From Nectonema munidae (Eukaryota > Nematomorpha > Nectonematoida > Nectonematidae), in contig JAUIRK010000292.1 of NCBI GenBank assembly GCA_030549495.1, positions 488,501 through 552,500 of the forward strand: a stretch of 64,000 nucleotides of DNA, given 5' to 3'. The notes beneath the pieces are model-generated. The model had not been told where the DNA came from and made no database searches. It worked only from the letters and a program-made list of their open reading frames with translations. How positions within the stretch are numbered: position 1 is the first letter of the stretch; every line of letters begins with the position of its first letter. Shown here in pieces: positions 22,303 through 34,593 of the stretch. A program made the translations under genes and the position numbers.

Positions 22303-22849
22303 TGGTGCGTAGAAGAAATGCCCCAATAAAAAAGTAGAAACCCTCAGTAAAAATGCAACCGAAAAAATGCCCTATTTTAAAATCAGGAAAAAATGCCCAA
22401 ACACAAAAAATTATTAATTAAAATTTAAAAAAAAATTTTTTTTTAAAGATTCAAATAAAGATTTTTTATAAAAAAAAACAAAAAGTTAACTTTTCATTTA
22501 AAACATTTAAAATTTAATTAAAGTAAACTAAAAAACTCAGCATAGCAAAAATTTTTTAAATACAAAAAAAAATTTATAAAACAGCAAATATTTTTGGACT
22601 TTGTGTGTATCAGAACACTTTCTAAATATAATTTGTGTTTTAACTGATTTTAAGAACACATTCCCACAAATCTGAACCTTTGTTATTGTTTTCAAGAACT
22701 TTATAAAGAAAAAAACCCTATAGATTAAGAAATTTAGCCTTTCGTGGTACCAAATAAAATATTTATATAATTTTAAAAAAAATCATGAAATTCAAAAATT
22801 ACAGGGCATTTATTCCTACTTTTTAATTGGGGCATTTTTACCTACAACC
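22303..22849. mobile_element. 547-bp MITE with perfect 8-bp target duplication
   Basis: The octamer atcgaata flanks it on both sides (22295-22302 and 22850-22857). The ends are inverted: gtagaagaaatgccccaata at about 22309-22328 versus the reverse complement of attggggcatttttacctac near the right end. The AT-rich body is non-coding and repeats gcatttt/aaatgccc motifs. An 8-bp duplication suits hAT or P elements; the terminal bases do not match standard hAT ends, so the superfamily is uncertain. Confidence 0.75.
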
Positions 22850-23392
22850 ATCGAATATACACTAGTTTAAAAAAATCCAAAATTGTTAGGGGGTGGAATA
22901 GGCTTTTCATTTGAAAAAAGAAGTAGTCTACTAGACACATTACAGGAATTGATGAAAGGATATTTGATTCATAGAGAAAACAAATAACTGAAGGTTGGAT
23001 AGTATATGAGTGAATGTAGTCTAAAGGCAAAGAGTCTACTAGACACCCTGCGATGTTTATATGAAAAAATGTGATTGATTCAGGGGCAAGGGTATAAAAT
23101 GAAGTTATAATTGTGGAAACAAAAATAAAACAAAAAATTAAGATCGCATTATTTCATTTTACTCAGCATCATTCAAAAATAGTTTAAAAGCTAAATTGAT
23201 ACAAGCTACAAAAATCTACAAAAAGTAAAATAACTTTTAACATTATGCAATGATTTGCCTTTTATAATAACTTTTAAGGAAAAAAAGTCTATCAAAAAAG
23301 TTATAGAGCTACAAAAAAACTAAAAAAATTTTAGAACATAACTTAAGTTTTTTGAAAACTAATTTGACGTATCCCCTACAGCATATTCTATG

Positions 23393-23523
23393 GGTGGCAT
23401 GGCAGGTTGGTTGAGATAATGAGCTGAGCACGGAAGCCTCTGGATTCGATACCTCATCGATACGAATTTGTTCATAGTTTGACATAAGCGGTACATCAGT
23501 GCCTTGTCAATTAAAATACACCC
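23393..23523 (+). repeat. tRNA-derived SINE, copy 1
   Basis: The head is tRNA-like: an A-box-type tggcaggttggttgaga and a B box ggattcgatacc at Pol III promoter spacing. An unrelated body follows, ttcatagtttgacataagcg and gtgccttgtcaatt. It is close to identical in layout to the inverted copy at 34171-34296. It is not a functional tRNA because the acceptor and T stems do not pair. Confidence 0.7.
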
Positions 23524-23876
23524 GCTGTACTTTACCTTTTACTCAAAATTGAAAACTTTTGCTACATAATTAACATAAGAGAGAAAGGAAACAAAATAAA
23601 CTAATAAAGCAATCTTCAATATTTTAAAATGGAACCGTCTGTTCTTAGAATAATTTCAAAATAATAGGAGGCATAAAGAATTAGAGTTTATTTGATATTT
23701 TCAAGTTTCAATAAGCAGCAAAAGCTAGGACAAATTGTCTCATAGGCTATTTGTTTCATCCATCTTTGCTTATTATGTGTAAAATTATTAAAAAAATGTT
23801 ATATTCTTGTTTATTTTATCTCTATTAAATTATTTCAAATTAATCATTTTATCTCTAAATTTTTTTAAATTGTCCA

Positions 23877-24097
23877 TGAGACAAAATGTATTATGAAAAT
23901 AAGGGGCCGAATTATCCATGAAACAAAATGTCTTATGAAAATAATGGGGCGAATTGTCCATGGGACGAACTGTCTTATGAAAATAATTGGGCGAATTGTC
24001 CATGGGACGAACTGTCTTATGAAAATAATGGGGCGAATTTGTACATGGGACGAACTGTCTTATGAAAATAATGAGGCAAAATGTCCGAGGACCAAAC
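23877..24097. repeat. 42-bp minisatellite, about five units
   Basis: The unit attgtccatgggacgaactg followed by tcttatgaaaataatggggcga is 42 bp long and repeats about five times, with the outer units more diverged. Because 42 is a multiple of three, one plus-strand frame (23893-24105) stays open and reads as a 14-residue repeat, MKIMGRIVHGTNCL. I see no start context, splice link or homology that would make it a gene. Confidence 0.8.
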
Positions 24098-24403
24098 TAA
24101 CATAATTTAACAATCGAATATTATAAAAAATATCTCTGCTCAAATATTAAGCAAATAGAGTATTCTTGCTTTTAAACTGAATAGATAGTCAAAATATTCA
24201 TTCCCAAATAACTATTGAAAAAAATTTCTTGACTTGAAAAAATTAAAGTTTTCAAATGTTATAAAATGTAACAAACGTAGTGATAAAGATTATGACTTTT
24301 GTTAAAAAAAATTCTTAGCGTGAGTCTAACAATATTCATTGATATAAAATTGTAACGATTGAAAACTATTTTAATTTAACTCTAAATGCAAATTAGACAG
24401 AAG

Positions 24404-24601
24404 CAGTGGTGTAGCCAAAAAAAGTTGATAGAAGGGGCAAAATTTAAAAACAAAAAACTTGCGCAACATTATTTATATTTTCTTGATCCTTTCATTGGAG
24501 AAATTTTCAAAAATTGATATCGCATAAGATGCATGGGAGCACCATGCGGTACATAGGAGTTTGGGCACGGCCCCTCATGCCCCAGCCTAGCTACGTCACT
24601 G
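24404..24601. mobile_element. hAT-type MITE, 198 bp
   Basis: Left end cagtggtgtagcc and right end tagctacgtcactg are imperfect inverted repeats with the hAT cagtgg start. The flanking octamers gacagaag (24396-24403) and gagagaag (24602-24609) agree at seven of eight positions, a good aged target duplication. The body is non-coding. Confidence 0.75.
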
Positions 24602-24750
24602 GAGAGAAGAGAGCTGAATGAGATAGGAGAGCTTAACAAGAGAAGAGGGCTTGAATGAAAGAAGAGAGCGAATGAGAGCTTGAGTGAATGATTAAGTTTT
24701 AGCAGAGAAAGCGGAAGAGAAAAACAGAGGAGACAGAAAGAGAAATAGAA
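24602..24750 (+). repeat. Purine-rich (GA) low-complexity tract
   Basis: Almost entirely A and G with gagagaagagagc- and gaatgagag-type repeats. It directly abuts the right target duplication of the MITE at 24404-24601. No coding or regulatory function is implied. Confidence 0.6.
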
Positions 24751-25394
24751 TCATTGTGACAGAAGATGAGAAAATCTAGTGGATCATCAACATGTGTTTG
24801 CTCAAAAATACTACGAGACACTGTGATAAACATTGCTTACTTATTGTGTGCATATTGAAGCAATGGATTATTATTATATAGCTCTCACGCATCGTCTGTA
24901 AAATATGTATCTAATGTAAACACTAAGTTATAAGTTATAGATATTATAATATCACATTTTTAAGGGTTATTCAGCTACCGTGAAAATAGTATCAAAAGAT
25001 GAAGTTAGCGATTTTAGGAAAACTCACAAATTATAAAGGCAAACAATACAACCAATTTTTTACAATAGAAATTTTAGTTAAGGGGGAACGGTTAAAATGG
25101 AACTGATAAGATATGAGTATCCTCCAAAAAAAATGTGAGATTAAGAAATAGTGGCTTTGTTTGAAAAGATATTTTAGGTAGTTTTTGATTAAATTCGCAG
25201 AAATTAGGCAATGGAAAATATTATCAATGCAAAAATTATAGTTTGAAAAGTTATCATATTTTTTGTGAAGTAAACACTTTTTTGTGGGAGAGTAAATTAT
25301 AGAGTGGAATGGGAGAGATTATTCTTTTGTATTAACAATATTATGAAATTTTGCTAAGATTTATCTATTTTTGTGTGATTTATGATTAAAATTT

Positions 25395-25650
25395 CATATA
25401 CATAAAGTTTGAGGTGAGAGCTTCATTTTTTATTGCGTAGGGCAGATAGATCGTTCAAATAGATGGAGAAGAATAGAGGGCTGAGGATAGATCCTTGAGT
25501 GAATGAACCTTGATTGACTAAATTGAGTACTTATATTCCAAAGATAAGAAATAAGAACTAAAGCTTTGGGCGAAAAATAGATATTTACGAGTTTGAATAG
25601 AACATTGTGATTTAGATAATCCAAGGGTTTACTAACAAAATTGCTCATTT
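25395..25650 (-). mobile_element. LINE reverse-transcriptase fragment
   Basis: On the minus strand one frame reads FVSKPLDYLNHNVLFKL and SPKALVLISYL, corresponding to the 'SKAFD.LNH.IL' block of non-LTR reverse transcriptases. A second frame then continues with TQGSILSPLFFSIYLNDL, the classic 'QGSILSPLLF..Y.NDL' block. At least one frameshift separates the two, and the catalytic DD-containing block and the rest of the polymerase are missing. Confidence 0.7.
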
Positions 25651-26793
25651 AAGGATCAAAAAGTCAGTAAAAATGTCACACTTTTTAAAAGAAGTTTGTA
25701 GATATCTTGAAAAAAGGGTTAACGTTAACAGTTTATAAGTACCTTGTTATTTTTTTAAAGAACTAACTGACAAATTAATCGAAGTTTATATTAACAGTTT
25801 AAAAGGTGTTTTTTGTTAACGGTACAGACTTATGCAAATATATTTAGAATATAAAGAATAATAAACATATAAATTTCGATAATAAAAATAAAAAATTGTT
25901 TTAATTCTATTTTCAAAATAACTTACCAAATTAAATAACTTAATTTATTTAATTTATAAAGATAAAAAAACCCTTTATTAAAAACTTATGCTTTCATTAA
26001 AATTTATGAAAATAAAATGAAACTAAAAATCATAACTTGCATCAAACTTAAATAAGTATATTTACTTATGGGAAAAGATACACAAATAATTCATTGATAG
26101 TCGGCCATCATATCTTTGTAGTAAAACAACATTAAAAAAAATTTAATATTTAGAAAATTGATTATATAATTTTTGATTAGAACTAACTCTATCAATCATT
26201 ATATTTATCATTACTTTTAAACGTTTTTGCCAAAGATCTTTAAAAATTTGATAATTTAATTTTTTAGCTTTTTCCCCGGGGAAAAATAATTTTAATTGAA
26301 GAATTAAGAAGTTTTTCATGGTTTAATAAAAATTTGAATGAAAAAGGAGTTATCCTTAATTTTTAAAATTATTTCAAACAACTATAAAATTCTTAAGACT
26401 AATTTTTTATTCCTCCCAATGTCTCTAATACCTCTAGAACTGCTTCAAAACAACTGGAGATTTTAATTCTAACAAGGAAAGTTTCAATCCTACTCTAAGT
26501 GTTGTTGTTGGGGACTCTTTTGGGCGTTATGAATAAAGATGAGAATATTGAATAAATTGTCAATGAATATTTTCATCTGTTGTATTTCTAAATGCAAGAA
26601 ATGAAGATTAACTCTCTTGTGAACCAGACACATAATTGTTCGAATTTCGATGCCTATCTATAAAGTTGAAGTCAGAGAGAAAAACATAAAGCTTAACTTT
26701 TGTTTTATAAATCTATTTCTATCTAACCATTATATTCTATATATAATATTATTTGACTAACATCACTAATTTCTCTCTCTATTATTCACTGAT

Positions 26794-28075
26794 ATGACAA
26801 ATAAAAGGCGACACTCTGACCCCGAATTTTCCAATTCTATCACCGATACCTTAAATAATTTTAATCATTTTATAGCTAACACTACACTAAATCCAAATGA
26901 TCTAAAACTAACAATTTAAAATACAACATAGCCATACACTCAATCATATATTCCTACTCAATCATCTCTCAACCCAAAACCTATCTCCAACACAAAAATG
27001 CGAACCACTCTAAGCACTAGAAAACACCTTGAACCTAACATGACATTAAAAATCACTCCATCTAATAACATTTCAACTAAAAAGAAAAGATCATTAATCG
27101 ACAAAAAGTCATCAAAAGCCTAGATACCAAAAACAACTGCCTATCAATCACCTAAAGAAGATCATCCACTCTGGAACCATCAACTTCCAATTAAAAAATT
27201 TAGACCAAAAATTACTGCTAGAACAACACTCATAAAAACGGGCAAAATACAAATGATTTTATCCACGCAAAAACCAAAATTTATATAATGTGGCATATCT
27301 ACCGATATACCAATAACTCAAATCACAAAATTAATCAATGAACAAAACCCACATCTTAACGCTATAAGTAAGCTCTAAGATCCCACACTACTTGGAAAAA
27401 ATGGGCGTATACTCCTATATAATTATTTAAAACCAAGTTAACCGGAAATATATCTATACTTATGCACTCAACCCAAAATCTTTCTAGGCCACTATCTACT
27501 AACCCTCATCACACTAAAACACAAAGTCAAACAATGCGAAAAATGCTTAAAATACGGCAAACATCGAATATGTTTACTTACGATCACAAACACATTTTAC
27601 AATACTTTTAAGTCAAAACTTTAACTTCTCACACATACCCAACCCTTCACCTAAACCTAAAGAAAAACATAATTAAAAATATCTAAATACCTTTCACTCT
27701 ACCCCAGCTCCACATAACTTCACTAATTTTTACTCAATTCACACCTCTATTTCACTTACCTTTTTCTATTCCCTTCTTGAACAATATATTCCACTACTTA
27801 CTCACTACCAAGTTTTTACACAAATACACCCATACTTCCTAGTCCACGTATCGAATGCCACCCCATACACAACTAATATATGCCACCACAAATTCTTAGT
27901 ATTCAACTCTATCAAACACCAACGCAATTCAAATGCGCATTATCAACTCTCAGTTTTTACCGAAGGCTCAAAATCACATAACAAAGCAACCGTTCCTTGC
28001 ACCTTTTTTAAACACAATGCAAGTTATCACTTCTTCATTCAACAAATTCACCTAGCTACCTTTCTACTCATATAT
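26794..28075 (+). mobile_element. Jockey-like LINE remnant: ORF1 plus RNase H scrap
   Basis: From the ATG at 26794 a Thr/Asn/Pro-rich gag-like ORF1 can be followed with several stops to a zinc-knuckle start, KQCEKCLKYGKHRICL, near 27530-27575. Near 27950-28000 the frame reads SVFTEGSKSHNK, matching the 'YTDGSK' start of a LINE RNase H domain with Asp replaced by Glu. The endonuclease and reverse transcriptase that should lie between are absent, so the copy has a large internal deletion. The C-rich plus-strand composition contrasts with its surroundings. Confidence 0.6.
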
Positions 28076-28079
28076 ATTG

Positions 28080-29221
28080 AAAAATATTTGTGCGATAATC
28101 ATTTATGATTTTATACGCAAAAGTTACTTATGTTGCTAATATTTATTTTCATTACTATTCGTTATATCGATAAATTTTTCTCATCATTCTAAAAATTCTT
28201 CTATCTTGTTTAATTTTCTTTCTAATTTGTTTTTTTCACACTTATTCGCTCAAACTTATTTCAAACTTATTAATTAAAATTAATTTTATGTAAAATCTAA
28301 TTATTACATTTGTTTTTTCATTTATTTAACTCATATTACGGTAAATATTATCTTTTAATTTGGTAGATGAATTCTTTTTCATGATGTAACTAATATATCT
28401 GCTCTAAATGGAATATTTTACTTCTTAGTTCCTCGTTATTTTAATTTGTTCCATATTATATCCTTAAAAATTTATTTATAATAATATCATTCTCTAGTTA
28501 ATTTTCAAAAAATACATTAATATTTAACAAAATATAACTTAATCAACTTTACCCTTACATTTAAATAAAAATATTCTTCAATAATTGTATCGTGCATTGA
28601 AAATCTAATTTTGAAATAGTAGTTTTGCAGAAAATATAAAAGCTTCTTTAAACATAATTTAATCTAAAAATAGCGTAAAATTTCTTTTGATACAATAAAA
28701 GTGGTTATTTTTCTAATTTTTTTTTATCAGTTTATCCAATTTTATTTCCTTTTGAAATAATACATTTGATTTATATTTAAATTAATTTGTAGCAAAAAAA
28801 ATGTGATTTGTTTATTTGATACACGAGTTGACTGAGACTAATATAGGCCATGGGATACAACTCTACTGGGCTCCTTGTTATTGAGCTGTTAAGTGTTAGA
28901 TATTTATCTATCCTGATATTTACAAGAATAACAAGTTTTTCTTTACACCGACACGAAGGGCATATCTAAGAACAATGCAACACTGGTTATGAACATAGAC
29001 AATTAGGACAGAATCAATTAATACTGAAAATATACCCATATATTTAATTCTCAATATTCTATATAGAAAGGCATTAAGATTGAATGTCTATCTAAAGTAT
29101 TACTCATATTACACAAGAAATATTTACGCATATCTTCTTACTTATCTGGCATGCAACTCTTGTTTTAAAAAATTAAACCAAACTTGATTCAACTATACAG
29201 TAATATGCTCATAAATTGAAA
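28080..29221. other. Intergenic region, nothing recognised
   Basis: Very AT-rich sequence with no exon or defined repeat ends that I can recognise. Confidence 0.4.
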
Positions 29222-30740
29222 GAGGTGTGGGAGGGAGGGGGAAAGCGATCGCCCACTCTAAATCCACTACTGCTTTCTGAGATGCAGATTCTTGTTAAGA
29301 AAAACCCTTTTGAACAACGTTTTTCAAGTGCTCATGTCGGTTTGGATTTTAATTTACAAAGAGTTCTACAGCTTCTTTATAATTGTGATGATTCTCAAGA
29401 TTGTCTTTAACAAAGTTAAAACTTGAAACCCAATTTAGAAAACAATTTCATTTACACACTTCACAATAGAGTGAGGCTAGTGAACTTGCTGTCTTTTTAA
29501 AGGAAGTTGCTCTCTTAAAAGCCTCTAGCTCATGGACTTTATCACTTGCATCCATGAAGTAAGATCCTGTAAAAAGTTTATTTCATTGGCTTTATCATGC
29601 TTCAGTAGTCTTGTTGTGACACGTCTTGGATCATACCTGTGTTTCCACATATTTATTTTCTGCATGCATCAGACAGAAAAAACAATAGAAAGTTCTAAAA
29701 TTCACTACATAATTACCTGCAGTGAATATAAAATATATACTTTTTATAGGCGTAGCTTCTTTGATCTTTGCACTTGTTCATTGCTTCTACCATTTAATTT
29801 CAGAACGAGTTTCACTTGAGCGATCTCGCTTAGGAAAGTTAACATTTATATCAGAATTAATTTTTGGAGCCTCTGAGGATTAGCCTATACTTCTGAATGG
29901 CATATTTTTGAGCCAGCGGAGCACATCCTCACAGAAAACTTTTTTTAAAAATTTATATAAGAACATTTTTGCCCAGTGAACTCTCAGCTTCCACTTCTAC
30001 CATGACTGCTAATAACTACTGGAATTTAGTCAAGTTGTTTACTTTGTTTGTTATTACGATCGCATCACTTCACTACCTTCTAGCTCAACAAGAGAGTTTT
30101 CAATATATTATAAAGGCCTTAAAAGGAGCGAAAACAAATTGATAATTCTTCGGGTAGGCATTTTTTAAACTAGTCTATTGGGTTTGAGTGTATTCCTGCT
30201 TCTTTTATTTGGTCGCTAATCACCAGAATAACGTTTGGGGCTAGAACTATGAATTCTTCATACGATCATTTAGCAAATAATTTTTAGATTTATAGTTTTT
30301 CACAAACTCTTCATACATTTCATGAAAAGTAGGAATTGTCGCTAGTACGAGCTTGATAAATTCATCGCATTTAACACACTTTGATCAATCAACAGTTTAT
30401 CATGCCTGTGTTAGGACATTTCACGGAAAAATTATACGCCACTTTCAGTAAAACAAGAGACTTATTTGTTACAAAGAAAGACAATCCCCTCAATTGTCCA
30501 TATGTCTGTTTCTAATCAAATTAATTGGTTAGGTGACTTGGTTTCTCTTTACCGAGGCACTTTTACGCTTAAAATTGAATTTAAAATTTTTTATTATAAT
30601 CAGCCCTCTCCTAAGACAGGTTTTTCAACTTTGTAGGGGGCAAAACTGTTTTTATGGGTTCTAAACTATAAGAAAATGTATACATTTATATATTTTAAGG
30701 GAGTTTCAGTGTTCCATCTTGTCCCCCTCTTTTTCAGGCT
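29222..30740 (-). other. hAT-like end and unassigned decayed sequence
   Basis: At 29224-29272 a G-rich block followed by ctctaaatccactactg is, on the minus strand, a cagtagtggatttagag-type hAT terminus. A C/G-block (gtagggggcaaaactg) near 30636-30651 could belong to the other side. Between them sequence composition is slightly less AT-biased and short minus-strand frames exist, but I recognise no transposase motif. It may be a decayed hAT element; the evidence is weak. Confidence 0.3.
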
Positions 30741-31128
30741 TGATTATAATGTTAACATTTTTAGCAGCTAAATATTACGTAACTAGATTTGTAACACAGA
30801 AAAACAAAGAATTTGTTATATTAGTTCACTTTTGTTTTAAACTTTGATGTCCAATTATTATTATGTATATATATATATGATATAAACATAATAACGTAAA
30901 AAATAGGAAAAGCAATTTTAGCTACTTGGAAATACAATTTTATTTTATGCAATTTTGGTATATTTATTTGTTAAAAATAAATTTATATACGTGCATAGAT
31001 TTAAAAATAAATAGAAATAGAAAAATATTTAACTACTAGTTTTTAAATTAAACAATTAATTTAGACTATTAAAATGCTACTTATGAAATGTTATTATTTT
31101 TTTTAACTTTTTTGTTTTAGTTATCATT

Positions 31129-33290
31129 ATGTCTACTTTTGTTACTAAAAAACTCGACAAACTTTAAACACTAAATTGAGTTTGTACCTTGGTTGCCCTG
31201 AAGATTCCCTTCTATCTGAGTTTCCAACATTAGAAGGTGTGTTGAAGAGATGCCTTTCAGTACATAAAACAGAAATTTTTATGAATGATCAAAATCCAAG
31301 GAATGTTTACATACATAAAAAAAATTCAAGTATCTGAAGAAGTTATTCTTCGGTCGGAAAATTCTAACAGTGACCTTAAAGAACCTTTAATATGCAATCA
31401 AAAAAGCATTGGACAACAAATCAGTGGTGCTTGGTCTGTATGTTCTTTGATAGCTAGAAATAAAGCTCGAAAAACTATAAAAGACACATGGGAAGCAAAA
31501 CTTGATAAAATTATTTGATTTATCTTTATGCAGATTCCTATTGTTTTCTGTAAAGAAAAAATGTTTTTTGTAAAAAAAATTGTAGAGATGTGGCACACTG
31601 AATATGTAAATGTGGTCGAAAGATGAGACTTCCAAAACATGAACTTGTTTGGAAGTCAACGTGAAAAACAAGGAAGTATTTCTTAGATGCAAGAATTTTA
31701 CGTAGATTCTAGAGAAACAACAAAAATGAATAAAAAATACATGCATAAAACGGGTGAACCGAAAAAATTAGATGAATATTAAGAAAATAACTTGAAAATA
31801 AATTCAGGAAAGATTTAATACTTCTTTATCTTCATCTAATGAGTGAGATGATATAGAAATAGGATATTTTCCGCATGAAGTTGAAAATGAAGTGATTAGA
31901 CAATCTGAAACTCTCAAACGAAATTATTTGAATATTTATAATGATGCAATTGCTTCTGTAAGTTTCGAGTAGTTTTTTTAAATAAAAGGAAAAACATCTT
32001 ATTTGCGATAGTAAAAAAGTTTTTAGATCTAAAGAACGTGTTATGAAGATATTAACTATTATATGAAAAGATCATTTAAAAGATAACAAAATTACAGGAG
32101 TTTTTGTTGACAACAGAAATTATAAGACATTAACTATGTTATTCATTTCTTATTGTATAACAGTGTACTTATAAAAAAATATTTATGAAAGAGATTCACA
32201 TTACTGTAACAGAAGAATCTAAAGGTTAAATAACTCACTATGCCATTGAAAATGATTTGGAAGAAAATCATCCGAAAAATATGCTGTCGCGCTCTACGAT
32301 TTGATGAAAGCCTTGAATTTATTGGAAATAACCCTACTAATCATATGTCTAGTTGGAGAAATGGAAGTCGCGTTGAAAAACTTCTTGATCCAAGACTTTT
32401 TCGTTCCTTCTGTTGCCTTCATATCAATGAGTTACCATTACCACATATTATGACTAAACTTAATGGACCAACATCTTCAAACAAAGGTTGGTGTGGTTCT
32501 GTTTGTAGACTTAAGCAAGGTAGAACCTCTTGAAAGAAAAACGGATTTTGATGCTATTTCACTTTTAGAGCCACTTATTGAAATTGATGATGATGTTCTC
32601 AACAAAATGAGCAATGATAGCATTTTGGCTTGGAAATATCTTCAAGCCATAACAAAAGGTAGGCTTGATTATAAAACAGTCGCTTATAGGTGCGAATCAT
32701 CGTCGCACAGCAGGTGGCTGACTTGTAGCATGCGATGTTTGCTTCTGTATATGTGCGAACATAATCTTGAGTCTGAAGACATACAAACCTTGAAAATGCT
32801 TGCAACCTGGATAATGCAACTATATTTACCAGTGTTTTTGAAATTAAAGTAAAGCATAATATTAAACACTGTCCTTGCTATCTTATCAAATGATTTAGGC
32901 TTTGGCAGAAACAAGACATGAAAGCTAAAAAATTTAAAGCATTACCTAAAAAGTCAATCATTTTGGGCTCATCCAGAAAACGTGCTTGTTTCTTTACTCT
33001 ATTCTGAAATGTTTGTTGATAGAGATTTTGCCCATTGATATAATAGTAAAATTAAGAAATGGGAATGAATATGAATCTAATCAGTGCTCGACCTTTTAAG
33101 ATTCCAAGTACAGTCAACCTTAATGCTACTAATCTCAGAACACTTTTAGATTTGGAAAAAGAAACTGTAACAGCCTATTTTAAAAGCAAAAATATCTCGC
33201 ACGCAGCTCTATGACTTGAAAACTACTCCACTAAAACTTCTTACGTATTCTTTGAATACACAAAGTTGTGAGCGAGCAGTAAAGTAAGTC
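31129..33290 (+). pseudogene. Decayed unclassified transposase-like gene
   Basis: Starting near an ATG at 31129 (STFVTKKLDK), plus-strand frames can be followed in order: SIGQQISGAWSVCSLIARNK (about 31410-31470), a middle part with RSFCCLHINELPLPHIM, then ERKTDFDAISLLEPLIEIDD and HSRWLTCSMRCLLLYMCEHN (about 32530-32770), then an AHPENVLVSLL-like block (about 32970) and TQSCERAVK (about 33260-33285). Several frame changes and stops break it. I recall similar multi-copy proteins with 'HARWLT...LRLY' and 'ERAVK' motifs from other invertebrate genomes, but they have no settled name, and the link to hAT is only suggestive. No terminal repeats were found. Confidence 0.45.
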
Positions 33291-34170
33291 TAATTTGTTA
33301 GTGGATTTGTGAAATTTAGATATATTATTCCTCTTTTTAAAATATTTTAAATTTTTGATAAAAATTTTGTTGAAAATATTTCAAATAAATAAACCAATCT
33401 TTGTATAACATATAATATTATGTGAATTTTTGTAGACAAACTTCATCTGCCTTTTTCGCTAGGTTAACGTAAATATTAAAAAAAAAATTTAACAACTTTG
33501 TTTTACCTCTTCGAGCAGTAAATTACAAATGTGCAGGTGTAAATTTTAATTTTTTTATTTTTACTAAAAATATGACGTACCCTACTATTCATATATTCAG
33601 TTAGTGAAATAAATTGTTCTCAAAAACATTTAAGACTTGGGCCTAGGGTGCATTTAAATTTGGTCCTTTTAGTAGAAATTGAAAGTCTAAAATGTTTCGA
33701 AGAAAATTTGCTGCAAATCTTAAATTTTAGTGAATTAGCTATTCAATTTTCTAAGTGATACACGATAATTACTTGATAATTAAATTTTTGTACAGAAAAT
33801 AATTCCAAAAGTTCTAAATAATAATCCATTAGATCTCAAGAAAAGCAGATAATAATTAAGTTATAAAATATAGAAGATAACATATGATACTTTTACTGTA
33901 CTAAAATGAAGAAGAAGAAGAATTTATTTTGATTAGCAAATAATTGCTAAAATGTTACTCCTTTTAGCTGCACTAAAATGAGTATTCCTGTGCCTATTTG
34001 CCTTAAGCCCATCTTGCTAAAGGGAAATCTAATATTTACCATTATATCCAATATCATCACAACAGGTACTTTTAAAAACACATATAACTTTTGCAACTAA
34101 AATTCAATCTATTCAAAAATGAGTTTTTATAAAAACAAAAATAAAAACGATATCTCTGACTAATGGTAGC
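33291..34170. other. Intergenic region, nothing recognised
   Basis: AT-rich sequence between the decayed transposase-like gene and an inverted SINE copy, including a short (gaa)n run near 33908-33921. No exon is recognised. Confidence 0.4.
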
Positions 34171-34296
34171 GTGGGTGTGTCTTAATTGACAAGGCACTGA
34201 TGTCCGCTTATGTCAAACTATGAACAAATCGGTATCGATGAGGAATCGAACTCAGAGGCTTCCGTCCATCATCTCAACCAACCTGCCATGCCACCT
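34171..34296 (-). repeat. tRNA-derived SINE, copy 2 (inverted)
   Basis: On the minus strand: a ggcaggttggttgaga head, a B box gagttcgattcc, then tttgttcatagtttgacata and agcgg, ending gccttgtcaattaagacaca. It matches copy 1 at 23393-23523 in order and almost in length, in the opposite orientation. Confidence 0.7.
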
Positions 34297-34593
34297 AAAA
34301 CTAAGTCTGACTACGAGTGCTATAAATTTGAATTCTATAACAAAAGGTTTGATTGTTTAAATTATATTTAGGAAATATAATCAAGGCATTTATTCTAACT
34401 TGTGTATTCTATTACGTTAATTTAGCTCTTTCACTTATGTAATCAATAGGGATAGTCCGTTTAAGCTTTAAATTATAGCGAATTCCTACTGACCCTCAAG
34501 AAAATATCTTACATAGTTATGTGCTATAAAAAATGTTACCCCCTCTGAAAAATTTTGGGCTCGATGTTTAAAACTTTTTTGAATAACTATCAC

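Noticed and set aside
23393-23523. tRNA gene with long variable arm
   Set aside because: The tRNA-like part lacks pairing stems, and a repeat body shared with other copies follows it.
23893-24105. Repeat-protein gene in the minisatellite
   Set aside because: No start context, splice partner or homology; the frame is open because the unit is 42 bp.
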